Assembly (NCBI GenBank): GCA_900472175.1
Contig: UCHD01000015.1
Span: forward strand, 1 to 50,490
Length of the DNA stretch: 50,490 nt
DNA from: Hyphomicrobiales bacterium
GTDB lineage: Bacteria > Pseudomonadota > Alphaproteobacteria > Rhizobiales > Rhizobiaceae
Reading direction: 5' to 3'
Part shown: positions 8,311-16,996 of the stretch, piece by piece
Layout of the letters: each line of letters begins with the position of its first letter
Position numbering within the stretch: position 1 is the first letter of the stretch
Position numbers and translations under genes: made by a program
The notes under the pieces: generated by a model
Seen by the model: the letters and a program-made list of their open reading frames with translations, nothing else
What the model was told of the DNA's origin: nothing
The model's database searches: none

Positions 8311-9750
8311 CTACCGGCCACGTCCGCCACCTCGTCCGCCGCCACGATGAATCTGTCTCCCGCCACCACCGCGATGTCCACCCATGGATTGCGGCCGGCG
8401 ATGCCCGCCGCCGTTCATGGATTGGCGGCCACGGTTCGAAGTCGCTTGGGTTTGCCGTTTGTTGCTGACATTGCCGACAGCAGAGCGGTTGCCGGACTTT
8501 CTGTTTGCCTGCGACCCCGGCTTGGGCCTGGTCGCCTTGCGGTTCACGCTCTTCGTTTTGTTGGAGACCTTGTTGCCCGCTGCTGGGCGGTTGGCCGCTG
8601 CCTTGCCGTTATTTTTCCGTGCTGCAGCTGCTTGGCCCGCTTTGTCACCAGCAATGCGGTTGGCATTTGCCGCACGATCCCGATCAGCGCGCTGGCGATT
8701 GGCATCAACCTTGCCCTTGCGAACGTCGTCGACCGTTACCTTTGGCTTGCCTGTACGGTCGCCACCGTCGCGACGCACGTCCTTGGCGCGGTTTGCAATG
8801 TTATTGCTCCGGTTTGTCCGGAAATCGTTTTTGAACTTGTCGCGGTCGATATTGGCGATCTGGTTTTTATCGAACTTGATTTTCGACCGGTCGATGTTTT
8901 TCCAATCCACATCGCCCATCTTGAATTTGTCGCGGTCGATGTTGATGTCGTTGAAGCACTTATTGCAATCGATATCGACATCGCCGTTCCACCGCCCTCC
9001 CCATACCCCCAAATCGTCCCAATCGATCACGGAAGCCCAGATCGCCGCTCCTGTTATCGCGGCTGCGAAATAGGGCGCTGAAGGATAATAGTAGCTCGGA
9101 TAGGCTTCGTCATAATAGGTAATAGGTGCCTGTACGTAGCCTGGTTCATAGAGCATTTCCGGATTGTATTTCGGGACGTAGATCTTTTCCGGATCTGCTG
9201 CCTGAATGACTACATTTTCACCTTGCGTTTCAACCTTCACCTTCTCGTCTGTCTTGATGACGCCAGTAGCCACTGCCTTGTCGCGGAGATTTTGAATGGC
9301 GATCAGCACCGCTTTCTGCTGGTAGGACAGCGCGCTGCCGAGCGCCTGCGTCCAGTCAAGGTCATCGCTCATCATCTTAACGATTTCGGGATAGTTAAGC
9401 AGCGAGATTATACTGTCGTCCCAGCTTTCCTTTGGCTTGGCGTCCTTATCTTTCTTCTTTTGGTCGAGGAAGCGTTGGGCTTCGACGATCTGCAATGGAA
9501 AGAGCGAAGCGGAGGAAACCAGCGCCACCAACTCGTCCGGGTAAAGCGCGATACGGGCTACCAGCACTTCGAGCTCATCCTCGGAAAGAAGTTCCGGCGC
9601 GTCATCCGCCTGGTCGCCATTTGCAGTGGTTGCCGCAGGCTGCTGTTGCGCTCGAACCGGACCGGTTGCTGTGATCCCGAATCCGGCCGCCAGTGCCAAA
9701 CAAGTTACAAAGAAGAAGCGCGTGAAAATCGAAAGCCCGGGGAATCTCAT
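8311..9750 (-). CDS. DUF3300 family secreted protein with Gly/Arg/Asn-rich tail
   Basis: 479 residues. A signal peptide (FFVTCLALAAGFGI, cleavage after about 35) precedes the DUF3300 domain, with LLSEDELEVLVARIALYPDE, SLFPLQIVEAQRFL and a Tyr-rich segment (PYYYPSAPYF-like). The C-terminal 200 residues are low complexity: NIDRDKFK-type repeats, then N/R/K-rich, ending in Gly-Arg-Gly-rich runs. The tail would be highly basic and may bind nucleic acid or polyanions (inference). First gene of the DUF3300-DUF2950 operon. ATG at 9750 is chosen over an upstream in-frame codon because GAGGATT lies in position. Confidence 0.85.
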   Translation of the reverse strand: MRFPGLSIFTRFFFVTCLALAAGFGITATGPVRAQQQPAATTANGDQADDAPELLSEDELEVLVARIALYPDELVALVSSASLFPLQIVEAQRFLDQKKKDKDAKPKESWDDSIISLLNYPEIVKMMSDDLDWTQALGSALSYQQKAVLIAIQNLRDKAVATGVIKTDEKVKVETQGENVVIQAADPEKIYVPKYNPEMLYEPGYVQAPITYYDEAYPSYYYPSAPYFAAAITGAAIWASVIDWDDLGVWGGRWNGDVDIDCNKCFNDINIDRDKFKMGDVDWKNIDRSKIKFDKNQIANIDRDKFKNDFRTNRSNNIANRAKDVRRDGGDRTGKPKVTVDDVRKGKVDANRQRADRDRAANANRIAGDKAGQAAAARKNNGKAAANRPAAGNKVSNKTKSVNRKATRPKPGSQANRKSGNRSAVGNVSNKRQTQATSNRGRQSMNGGGHRRPQSMGGHRGGGGRQIHRGGGRGGGRGR

Positions 9751-10098
9751 CACTTGAATCCTCAACGTTAAGCAACACTGCAGATGCGGAGCCACGGCTG
9801 CTCCAGCTGCCTGGAGGCGGCAGGCCGGAAGGCTGACCTCGCTCTGATCTTGCGCTACCCTCCTGACGACCGGTAGTATTTCGTCTGTAGATACATGTAA
9901 CTTCGCGTGTGGAACGTCTTTCAGCGAGGCGACGCATTGTGGCAGGCCCAGTGAGTAAAACGTGTGCCTCCTTCGCTGATCCTTTTATCAACGGTTGCGC
10001 AACGGCTGATAAAGAGGACAGTTAACTCAAGAGGCCGTGGCCGCCAAAAATTGGGTAGCTATTCGTTGCTGCAAACGCCGCTGCCAGCAATTTCGTCC
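9751..10098. other. intergenic, promoter region of the DUF3300 operon
   Basis: No coding sequence recognised. It should hold the promoter of the leftward DUF3300 operon and the 3' flank of the leftward ppk2 gene. No clear promoter boxes could be assigned. Confidence 0.4.
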
Positions 10099-10137
10099 GG
10101 CACCTGTGACATGCCATAAAGCGTCGTCACAGGTGCC
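10099..10137 (-). terminator. perfect inverted repeat downstream of ppk2
   Basis: A perfect 12-bp repeat (GGCACCTGTGAC ... GTCACAGGTGCC) with a 15-base spacer starts 10 bases beyond the ppk2 stop. There is no T-run after the stem on the - strand, so it may be a Rho-assisted 3' stabilising hairpin or a protein-binding site rather than a classic terminator. Confidence 0.4.
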
Positions 10138-10147
10138 TTAGCTCTGT

Positions 10148-10972
10148 TCAAGCGACATCCGGCACCGTTCGCCGTGGGCTCGTATCCTCAATGTAGTCGC
10201 TCGGCCGCTTTTGCCGTTTTCCGAGGTCTGGCGGATCGAACTTCAGGCGCTCATAGGGAATGGACTGCAAGATATGCGAGATGCAGTTGATGCGAGCGCG
10301 TTTCTTGTCGTCCGACGGCACGATCCACCAAGGCGCATGCTCGCTATCGGTCACGCGCAACATGTCATTATAAGCGCGCGAATAGTCCCACCATTTCTGG
10401 TAGGACACAACGTCCATGGGGCTTAGTTTCCATTGTCGCACGGGGTCATCTATACGGCGGCGGAACCGGCGCTCCTGCTCATCTTCGCTGACGGTCAGGA
10501 AGTATTTTAGCAGGATGGTCCCACTTTCGACAATTGCGGCCTCGAACCGGGGCGCAAGTTCCAAGAAACGCCGTGCCTTCTTGTCGCTACAGAAACCCAT
10601 GACGCGGTCCACACCGGCACGATTGTACCAGCTGCGGTCGAAAATTACGACTTCTCCGCCCGCCGGTAGGTTGGCAATGTAACGCTGCATATACATCTGC
10701 GTCTTTTCGCGGTCGCTTGGCGCCGGCAGGGCGGCAACGCGGAAAACACGTGGACTGACGCGCTCGGTAATGCGCTTGATAATGCCACCTTTACCTGCGG
10801 CATCGCGGCCTTCGAAAATTATGACGATGCGCGCGCCAGATTTTTTCACCCAGGCTTGTAGATGAGCGAGCTCGATCACGAGCTTATCCATGCGCTCTTC
10901 ATATCCGTTTACCTTGCCCGTATCACTTTCGTCAGACTGTGCAGCATCACTCTTTTCCCGCTTTTTGCTCAT
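10148..10972 (-). CDS. ppk2: polyphosphate kinase 2 (PPK2)
   Basis: 274 residues. It shows the PPK2 P-loop (EGRDAAGKGGIIKR), the lid-module segment RVAALPAPSDREKTQMYMQRY and the Walker B region VVIFDRSWYNRAGVDRVMGF, followed by WKLSPMDVVSYQKWWDYSRAY. The enzyme transfers phosphate between polyphosphate and nucleoside di- or monophosphates in the cytoplasm. The acidic N-terminal 25 residues are variable and probably disordered. It lies 41 bases after the SulP gene and is likely the last gene of that run. Confidence 0.93.
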   Translation of the reverse strand: MSKKREKSDAAQSDESDTGKVNGYEERMDKLVIELAHLQAWVKKSGARIVIIFEGRDAAGKGGIIKRITERVSPRVFRVAALPAPSDREKTQMYMQRYIANLPAGGEVVIFDRSWYNRAGVDRVMGFCSDKKARRFLELAPRFEAAIVESGTILLKYFLTVSEDEQERRFRRRIDDPVRQWKLSPMDVVSYQKWWDYSRAYNDMLRVTDSEHAPWWIVPSDDKKRARINCISHILQSIPYERLKFDPPDLGKRQKRPSDYIEDTSPRRTVPDVA

Positions 10973-11013
10973 TGCGATCGCTCCCTAAGTTTGGATTTCC
11001 TCTTGATGGTTAG

Positions 11014-12711
11014 TCACAGTTTGTCGCGTCCCAAAGCGCGGTAAGCTTGGAGCGCATCCTCGACGTCGTCGTAGATGTGGGCCGTGGAGATGCGATCGAT
11101 CAGCCCTGCCCGCTCAAACAGCGTTCGCGCTTCTGCGTGCAGTTCGGCAAAACAAAGTTGAATGCCGCGCTTCTGGAAATCGGCGTGAACGTCTTCCAGC
11201 ATTCCTGCTGCAGTGCTGTCCATCTGGGCAATTGCCCCCGCGTCGATGACGAACCAGCGGATGTGCTCCGGCAGTTCTTCAGCAATTTTCCCCAAGCGCG
11301 CCCGCACATAATCTGCGTTGAAAAACAAAAGGCTACCTTCAAGTATCCACACGACAAAACCGGGTACGGCCTGTGCTTCCGCAAAACGGTGCATTTTGTA
11401 GAAGCCGTCGTGTCCGGGGATTCGCCCAAGAAAAGCATCTCGTGGGAACATCATGCCGCGCAGCAAATGCACGAGGGTTGCTGCAATTGCGATAATCACA
11501 CCGTTGAGCACGCCGAAGCTGATCGCCCCACCCATGGCGATCAGCGCGAAGACGAACTCTATTGGATTAATGCGCCAGATAGCCCGCAACTCTTTAATGT
11601 CGATCAGGCTGAGAGCCGCTGAGACGAGAATTGCAGCCAACGCAGCGACAGGTAAAATACGCAATGCGTCGTTGAGAAAGAGAAGTGCCGCCATCAGTAC
11701 AGCCGCGGAGACGAGGCTGGCCAGTTGCGAACGTCCGCCAACGGATAAGTTTATGGCAGTGCGTGAATCCGAAAAGCTTATCGGAAAGGCACCGAACATC
11801 CCTGCAGCAATCTGCGCACTTCCCAATCCAATGAGTTCGCGGTTCGCGTCGACGGGGTCCCCCGTACGGGCGCCGAAGCTGCGTGCGGTGACGATGCCCG
11901 AACCGAAACTCACCAGGAAGATCGCCGCTGCTCCAAAAAGCATACTTTCGGGTGATATGGCGGATAACGTGGGGAAGCTTAAACCTGGAAGCCCACGTGG
12001 AATATCGCCCACCGTAGCTATCCCCCTCGATGGCAAGTCAAATACGACCGACAGGACCACCGCAAGCGTAACGACAACAACAGGACCCGGCACTGGAGAT
12101 CGGACTGCTTTTGCAGCGACAAGCACTCCGAACATCGCAGCCGTCAGCGCAACTGTGGGCCAGTGGATCAGGTTCAGCTTGGTTGCAAATTCCATCAGCG
12201 GCAGGACCAATCCGTCTGCCTCAAGTTTCGTTCCGGTCATGCGGCCAAGTTGGCCAATCAGTATGGAGACGGAGATGCCGGCAAAGAAGCCGACAAGGAT
12301 CGGTCGAGACAGGAAGGTTGCGAGTACCCCCAATCGCAATATCCGGGCAACGAAGCAAAACATACCGACGCAGAGGGCAAGCATCGCTGCAATCGCTACC
12401 CGGTCCGCCGGAACGCCAGCTGGCATTGCTGCAACAATTGTCGTTATGGCAGCAGCTATCACCGTCATCGCCGCGGCATCAGGACCAACCGTCAACCGAT
12501 GGGACTCCCCGAAGATCGCATAGGCAATAGCAGCAGCAATGCTTGCATATATCCCCGTTTCGGGAGGCAAGCCGGCAATAGCAGGATAAGCGATTGCGCT
12601 GGGTAGGCCCACGGCGGCGATCGATACGCCCGCTGAAATGTCATTTCTCAGCCACTCCGGCCGATAGCCAGAAAATCCCCTGAAAAGCGGCAGACCGATA
12701 GCGCCTTTCAT
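11014..12711 (-). CDS. SulP family anion transporter with STAS domain
   Basis: 565 residues. The N-terminal two thirds contain about ten to twelve membrane helices with SulP landmarks (AGVSIAAVGLPSAIAYPAIAG, GSGIVTARSFGARTG). The C-terminal 130 residues form a cytoplasmic STAS domain (WFVIDAGAIAQMDSTAAGMLED). The family carries sulfate, bicarbonate or dicarboxylates; substrate cannot be told. ATG at 12711 is used; an in-frame TTG at 12723 is possible. ppk2 follows at 41 bases, HlyD precedes at 95 bases. Confidence 0.88.
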   Translation of the reverse strand: MKGAIGLPLFRGFSGYRPEWLRNDISAGVSIAAVGLPSAIAYPAIAGLPPETGIYASIAAAIAYAIFGESHRLTVGPDAAAMTVIAAAITTIVAAMPAGVPADRVAIAAMLALCVGMFCFVARILRLGVLATFLSRPILVGFFAGISVSILIGQLGRMTGTKLEADGLVLPLMEFATKLNLIHWPTVALTAAMFGVLVAAKAVRSPVPGPVVVVTLAVVLSVVFDLPSRGIATVGDIPRGLPGLSFPTLSAISPESMLFGAAAIFLVSFGSGIVTARSFGARTGDPVDANRELIGLGSAQIAAGMFGAFPISFSDSRTAINLSVGGRSQLASLVSAAVLMAALLFLNDALRILPVAALAAILVSAALSLIDIKELRAIWRINPIEFVFALIAMGGAISFGVLNGVIIAIAATLVHLLRGMMFPRDAFLGRIPGHDGFYKMHRFAEAQAVPGFVVWILEGSLLFFNADYVRARLGKIAEELPEHIRWFVIDAGAIAQMDSTAAGMLEDVHADFQKRGIQLCFAELHAEARTLFERAGLIDRISTAHIYDDVEDALQAYRALGRDKL

Positions 12712-12806
12712 CTCAATATCCAATCATCGCCAGAAGCGAGCAAAATCCTCCATCAGCAAAACGACACTTGATGGGGCAAGCGCAGGGTCGCCAGCAGCTA
12801 CGCATG

Positions 12807-13964
12807 TCAATGCTCCAGGAAGACGTAGTTCATCCACGCGCTCATACGCAGCAGAACTTTGCGCAGCACAGCAACATGGTGCCAGTGATGGGTATAGACA
12901 GCTACGTCCGCAACAACGCCGCCTGGAAGCTGATAGGCGCTGGTGTCTTCCAGAATCTCAATGCTTGCAAGCGTTTGACCGGGTTGAGAGCGTTCGGGCG
13001 ATTGTGGATCAATCAGCGCACCGGTGGGCTGGAGTTGGCCTTGCGCCATCACACCAATGATGCCGCTGACCTTCGCCTTGAAAATCTTGCCAGGCACGGC
13101 CTTGAAGGATACCTCGGCATCATCGCCGACGTTAACCCGCTGCAATGAGTTTTGGATGAAGGCTGCGGCAAGTGTCCTGTCTCCACTGTCGATAAACACC
13201 ATTACCGGTCGAAATGGCAAGGTATTTGCCATCATGCCGGGACGCAGGAAAACCTGTGTTACATAGCCATCGCTGGGAGCGCGGACTGTCGTCTGCGAGA
13301 GATCGAATTCCGCATTGTTAAGTTCGGCTTGCAAGCGGGCGACGGCTGGATTGACGCCATTTATTTCGGACTCATATGCCAGCCGGGCTTGACTGGCCTG
13401 GGCTTCCGCCGTCGCCACGGCAGCCACCTCGGTCATATAAAGGCCACGGCGATTTTCGACGTCCAGTTCAGAGACTGCTGTACCGCCGCCGCGTGCTTTC
13501 GATTTTTCGTAGATATCAAGATAGCGCTCGTAGCTTTGTTTCGAGCGGTCTCGCGTCGATGTGGCACCCTCGACAATTGCGGTTGCGGCATCCAATGATG
13601 CCTTGAGCTGAAGGACCGTCTGCTTGGCTTCGGCAAGTGCGGCTTTCTTCTGATCGACAATATACTGATAGGGTCTTGGATCGATACGAAACAGAATGTC
13701 GCCTTTTTTCAACGGGGCATTCGGTTCGACCGGCACTTCTACGACGAGCCCTTGAACAGCGGGAATAACAGGCGCCGAGGTGAAGTAAATGCGTCCGTCA
13801 CCCGAATAGGGATGGTTATAGCTCATCAGCAATATCAGCGTGCCGATCAGAAAAATGCCACCGAGGACAGCCGTTGAAACACTCCATTGATTGACCGGAA
13901 TACGGAAAATCTTAAAAACGGCAATACAAAGGGCGGTGTAGGTGAGGATGAGAAGGAGATCCAT
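12807..13964 (-). CDS. HlyD-family membrane fusion protein
   Basis: 385 residues. Two N-terminal hydrophobic segments (residues 1-15 and about 30-50) are followed by a biotinyl-lipoyl half (VIPAVQGLVVEVPVEPNAPLKKGD), a long coiled-coil hairpin and the second half (TTVRAPSDGYVTQVFLRPG). This is the EmrA/YibH type of periplasmic adaptor with an extra N-terminal helix. No inner-membrane pump or outer-membrane channel gene is adjacent. The preceding DUF3302 gene shares one base with it (TGATG), so they are coupled. A related module lies at 35802-37472. Confidence 0.87.
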   Translation of the reverse strand: MDLLLILTYTALCIAVFKIFRIPVNQWSVSTAVLGGIFLIGTLILLMSYNHPYSGDGRIYFTSAPVIPAVQGLVVEVPVEPNAPLKKGDILFRIDPRPYQYIVDQKKAALAEAKQTVLQLKASLDAATAIVEGATSTRDRSKQSYERYLDIYEKSKARGGGTAVSELDVENRRGLYMTEVAAVATAEAQASQARLAYESEINGVNPAVARLQAELNNAEFDLSQTTVRAPSDGYVTQVFLRPGMMANTLPFRPVMVFIDSGDRTLAAAFIQNSLQRVNVGDDAEVSFKAVPGKIFKAKVSGIIGVMAQGQLQPTGALIDPQSPERSQPGQTLASIEILEDTSAYQLPGGVVADVAVYTHHWHHVAVLRKVLLRMSAWMNYVFLEH

Positions 13965-14308
13965 CAGACAATCTCCCTCGGCAGTTTCAGTTGCTGCTCA
14001 AGCTCGAGGACGCGCGCTTGCAGAACAGTCACCTCTGCATTGGCCTCGACTTCCGCCTGCAGCTTACCACTCGGCTGGATACCCCAACCCCGGTCTTCCC
14101 GGTAGATTGTCGCCCATATGAACAAAAACGGCCAGATTGCGTGTAATGTGAATAGGCTGACCCAACCGGCAACATGAATGGCGTCTTGATGCGGATGGTT
14201 TCGTGATTTGGCCATGAGATGTGGGATGTCATGGATGGCGATGACGCCATAAAACAGCGTGAGCACGACAAAAAAAAGGACACCCAGCGCAAAATAGTCC
14301 AGGAACAC
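13964..14308 (-). CDS. DUF3302 family inner-membrane protein (YiaW-like)
   Basis: 114 residues with two membrane helices (YFALGVLFFVVLTLFYGVIAI and VAGWVSLFTLHAIWPFLFIWATIY) and a C-terminal coiled coil (VTVLQARVLELEQQLK). DUF3302/YiaW proteins are typically coupled to a HlyD-like protein (YiaV in E. coli), exactly as here. The start is a GTG at 14308 with GGAGGGT upstream. It probably anchors or assists the adaptor; role unproven. Confidence 0.8.
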   Translation of the reverse strand: MFLDYFALGVLFFVVLTLFYGVIAIHDIPHLMAKSRNHPHQDAIHVAGWVSLFTLHAIWPFLFIWATIYREDRGWGIQPSGKLQAEVEANAEVTVLQARVLELEQQLKLPREIV

Positions 14309-14604
14309 GGTCGACCCTCCGAGACATAGATTTTCCCATCGCTTCAACGGACTGGATGCAAGCAACGGACCGACCCAATCCTAGTCTGTTTTGGGTGCGT
14401 GTCCCCGTAGCATCACGTAGCCTCTATCGGTCGAACGAGGGTTGGAGTTTGTGAGGGGACCAGCAACCGGGGCCCGCGAACGCGCTTTTCCTTGAGGACG
14501 TCTTGAACACGCGTAGTCTCAAGTATTTTACGTCAACCTTGAGCCACAACATCCTATTGTGATGACACGCTACGCCGGATGGCTCGTCAAAGTGGAGGGT
14601 GGCA

Positions 14605-14910
14605 ATGAAGGAGTGGACTGGTGTAGCCTTGGGAGATCAAGGATTTGCTGCAGCGCTTCGACGATTTCCGACACACGCTGCTCAGATGCGCACTTTGATA
14701 GCGCGAAACGAGAATTTCCGGATGCTCTGCGACGACCTAGCATGTATCGAGCAAGCTCTGCTTTCTGTGGATCAGATGCCCATCGACATACGCGATGATC
14801 GCCGGCGCGAGTTCACCGAACTTGTCGATGGCCTGGCAGTTGAGATTGAGAGGGCACTAAGTCAGATAAAAATTGTTTCTTTTGGAAAGCAGCGTCATTG
14901 GCCACAATGA
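14605..14910 (+). CDS. small hypothetical protein
   Basis: 101 residues beginning MKEWTGVALGDQGF, all helical, charged, no signal or membrane segment. ATG at 14605 follows GGAGGG at a good distance. The sequence LIARNENFRMLCDDLACIEQAL reads as a genuine helical domain; the family is unknown to me. It is isolated, with divergent and non-coding sequence around it. Confidence 0.6.
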   Translation: MKEWTGVALGDQGFAAALRRFPTHAAQMRTLIARNENFRMLCDDLACIEQALLSVDQMPIDIRDDRRREFTELVDGLAVEIERALSQIKIVSFGKQRHWPQ

Positions 14911-15584
14911 CAAGATTGTTGCTTGCGATGAGACCACAATGCCTTGGCACAGTACCCGACCGGGATTGTCGGATACCGTAGATTGTGCGACGTAGCCGCG
15001 TTGCCATCTATATCGCAAAAGCGCTAAGGGCCCAGCCGGACAAGTATATTCTCAATCCAGCGGCGCCGGAAGGTAGCGGGACCCTGTTGCAAAATTCCAT
15101 TTTGATCACAATGCCGATGGTTGGGTCGTTGATTGTCTGGTAGCCTCGCGTCTTTCAGAGACTCTGAGCGAGCAGCGCCGCCGCCCCGCCAGCGCGCTTG
15201 GTCCGATGCCGAAAGCGCGTTCCAATGCGGGCTTCTCCACGGATATCGCCCGCTAGGTTGAAAATTGGAGCCTGTCCTTTGCGTTTTCGTCGTCGTACTC
15301 GGTTTGCATATGCATCCTTGATCTTGTGGGACTCGAACCCGCAAACTTTGGGGGTATTTCCGAATCCTCGAATTTCGTACCCCCGAATCTACCCCCAGTT
15401 TTTCACACTGCATTTGGGTCGATTCGGGGAACTTTCAGCTGTTGCCGAGGTTTAAAAGATTCAACAACAGCTTGATTCTACACGGCTTTTTGGGATGAGG
15501 GTGTTGCCTGAAACCAACGATTTGAGTCCCGATTTCGAGTCCCAAAACCCCAACTAAGCAATTGATTTTATTGATCTAATTGGA
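14911..15584. other. gene-poor junction with att-like and arm-site-like sequence
   Basis: No convincing gene. At 15326-15340 there is a T-arm-like string (GGGACTCGAACCC), followed within 80 bases by one TGGGGGTA and two inverted TACCCCC motifs (about 15347-15397). Such TGGGGGTA motifs resemble integrase arm-binding sites beside P4-type attachment sites. It may be the debris of an older island end. The 19-bp att repeat of the mobilizable element follows at 15585. Confidence 0.35.
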
Positions 15585-15603
15585 AAATGGTGGGCCCGGA
15601 GGG
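15585..15603. repeat. left attachment site (19-bp direct repeat)
   Basis: AAATGGTGGGCCCGGAGGG, identical to 31649-31667 within and beside the tRNA-Ile2 3' end. The two copies are 16,064 bases apart, which gives the size of the excised circle. Confidence 0.88.
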
Positions 15604-15641
15604 CCTGCCGAATTGCAGCAAAATCAGCAGCTTAACCCCGT

Positions 15642-15698
15642 GTGGGACGAAGACCCCATTTTATAAAAATCAATGGCTTAGTAAAGCCGCCGTCCCAC
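15642..15698. other. branched inverted-repeat structure, candidate oriT or leader
   Basis: An outer 8-bp stem (GTGGGACG at 15642-15649 with CGTCCCAC at 15691-15698) encloses an inner hairpin GGCTT-AGTA-AAGCC (15675-15688) and is followed by five T residues. It lies just inside the left att site and upstream of the first gene. It could be the transfer origin, a replication or control site, or a terminator of read-through from outside. Confidence 0.35.
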
Positions 15699-15782
15699 TT
15701 TTTCCGGCCGTTTCTACACCTTCTTTCCCGGTCGTATTGCGGCCAGGGAGGCGCGCATGAGCGGGCGCGGCCATTTCGGGGC

Positions 15783-16517
15783 GTGAAGCTGCAATGGCTT
15801 CAGCAGTTGAGCTGCGACAAGGACTTGAGCGACAGCGCGCGATCCGTGGCGCTCTATATCATCACCACGCATTTGAACGGCCACACCGAGAAGGCGTGGC
15901 CGTCCTATCAAACGATTGCCGACGCGACCGGCAAGAGCGTCAAAACCATTCAGCGCGCCGTCCGTGAACTTGAGGTCAAAGGATGGTTCGACGTCCAGCG
16001 TGGAAATGGCGTCGGGCACAACACAGAATATCGTCCCTCAGCGGCGTCGATTTTACGCGCATCGGAGGCTCGCGAAAAGACGGACAAAGTTGTCACCCTT
16101 TACCCCGACAAAGGCGGTCAAAATCGTCCGGAAAGGCGGTCAGCTGTGTCCGGCGAAGGGGAACAAATATGTCCACCAAACTTAGAGAAAGAAAAAATAT
16201 ATAAACCTAACCCGCGCGAGGACGCCCCGCCGCGCGTCGAGACGCGGCGAGCCGTCCCGCTCGTTTTCGTGGCCGAGACCAAAGCGGATCAGGTCGAGCA
16301 ATGGCGCACCTGGTTGCGACGTCACGGCTTTCCGTCGATCGACGCCTTGGGCATGCGAACGGTGAAAACCGGAAAGCCCGGCTATGCCCTGCCCAGCTAT
16401 TGGCCACCGGACGAAGCAAGCTCCAACGCGCTCGATTGGATCGCTTTCTTCAGCCGCCGCCGTGACCACATCGCTGATGAAACCGCCCGACAAACCGACC
16501 TTCGGAGGGCGTCATGA
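15783..16517 (+). CDS. helix-turn-helix replication-initiator-like protein
   Basis: 244 residues from a GTG at 15783 (KLQWLQQLSCDKDLSDSARS). The N-terminal 90 residues form a winged helix like that of plasmid and phage replication initiators (EKAWPSYQTIADATGKSVKTIQRAVRELEVKGWF). The rest is charged and has no recognised domain. The frame continues upstream to 15642, but that start lies inside a strong hairpin and the extra 47 residues look non-coding. The end overlaps the ATG of mobC by 4 bases, so it heads the mobilization operon. It may control replication or mobilization. Confidence 0.7.
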   Translation: MKLQWLQQLSCDKDLSDSARSVALYIITTHLNGHTEKAWPSYQTIADATGKSVKTIQRAVRELEVKGWFDVQRGNGVGHNTEYRPSAASILRASEAREKTDKVVTLYPDKGGQNRPERRSAVSGEGEQICPPNLEKEKIYKPNPREDAPPRVETRRAVPLVFVAETKADQVEQWRTWLRRHGFPSIDALGMRTVKTGKPGYALPSYWPPDEASSNALDWIAFFSRRRDHIADETARQTDLRRAS

Positions 16518-16996
16518 CGGCTGGCGATTTGAAGGGAGCAAGGCGACCCCTGTCATACGGCGAGCCTTCTGACAGGGAGCCTTGTGAGGGGAGGCAAGCC
16601 TCCCCTTCAAACCCCACCAAGAGCACGCGGCGATCGCCCAAAGGCGAACTCAATGCCGTCGTGGTTTTCCGCTGCTCGGCATCAGAAAAGCAGGCGCTGA
16701 CCGCCCGCGCAGCGAGGGCCGGTCTGCCCTTCGCCACGCTGATGCGGGAAGCGCTCGGCCTCACCGAGGCGCGCCGCCGCCGTCCGGTCCCCAAGGTGGA
16801 TCCGGAACTGGTGCGCGCCGTTGCCCGGATCGGTGGCAACCTCAACCAAGTCGCCCGATGGCTGAACACGGCCCAGGCTCAGGACCAGGTTCCCGCCATC
16901 GACGCAATCACGGTTGCCGCCCGCCTGGTCGCGATCGAGCGGGCGCTTTCGGACACACTTGAGCAGTTCACGGCCAAGGATGGCGCGCCGTGCTGA
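16514..16996 (+). CDS. mobC: MobC-family relaxosome accessory protein
   Basis: 160 residues. After a basic variable N-terminus comes a ribbon-helix-helix-like segment (VVFRCSASEKQALTARAARAGLP) and the MobC-type signature ARIGGNLNQVARWLN. Such proteins help open the origin of transfer for the relaxase. Overlaps of 4 bases upstream (ATGA) and 7 bases downstream with the relaxase GTG show tight translational coupling. Confidence 0.88.
   Translation: MTAGDLKGARRPLSYGEPSDREPCEGRQASPSNPTKSTRRSPKGELNAVVVFRCSASEKQALTARAARAGLPFATLMREALGLTEARRRRPVPKVDPELVRAVARIGGNLNQVARWLNTAQAQDQVPAIDAITVAARLVAIERALSDTLEQFTAKDGAPC

Noticed and set aside
8347..9081. Hydrophobic-looking frames opposite the DUF3300 gene
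   Set aside because: They are antisense to its Asn/Arg/Lys repeats, which read as hydrophobic residues on the other strand.
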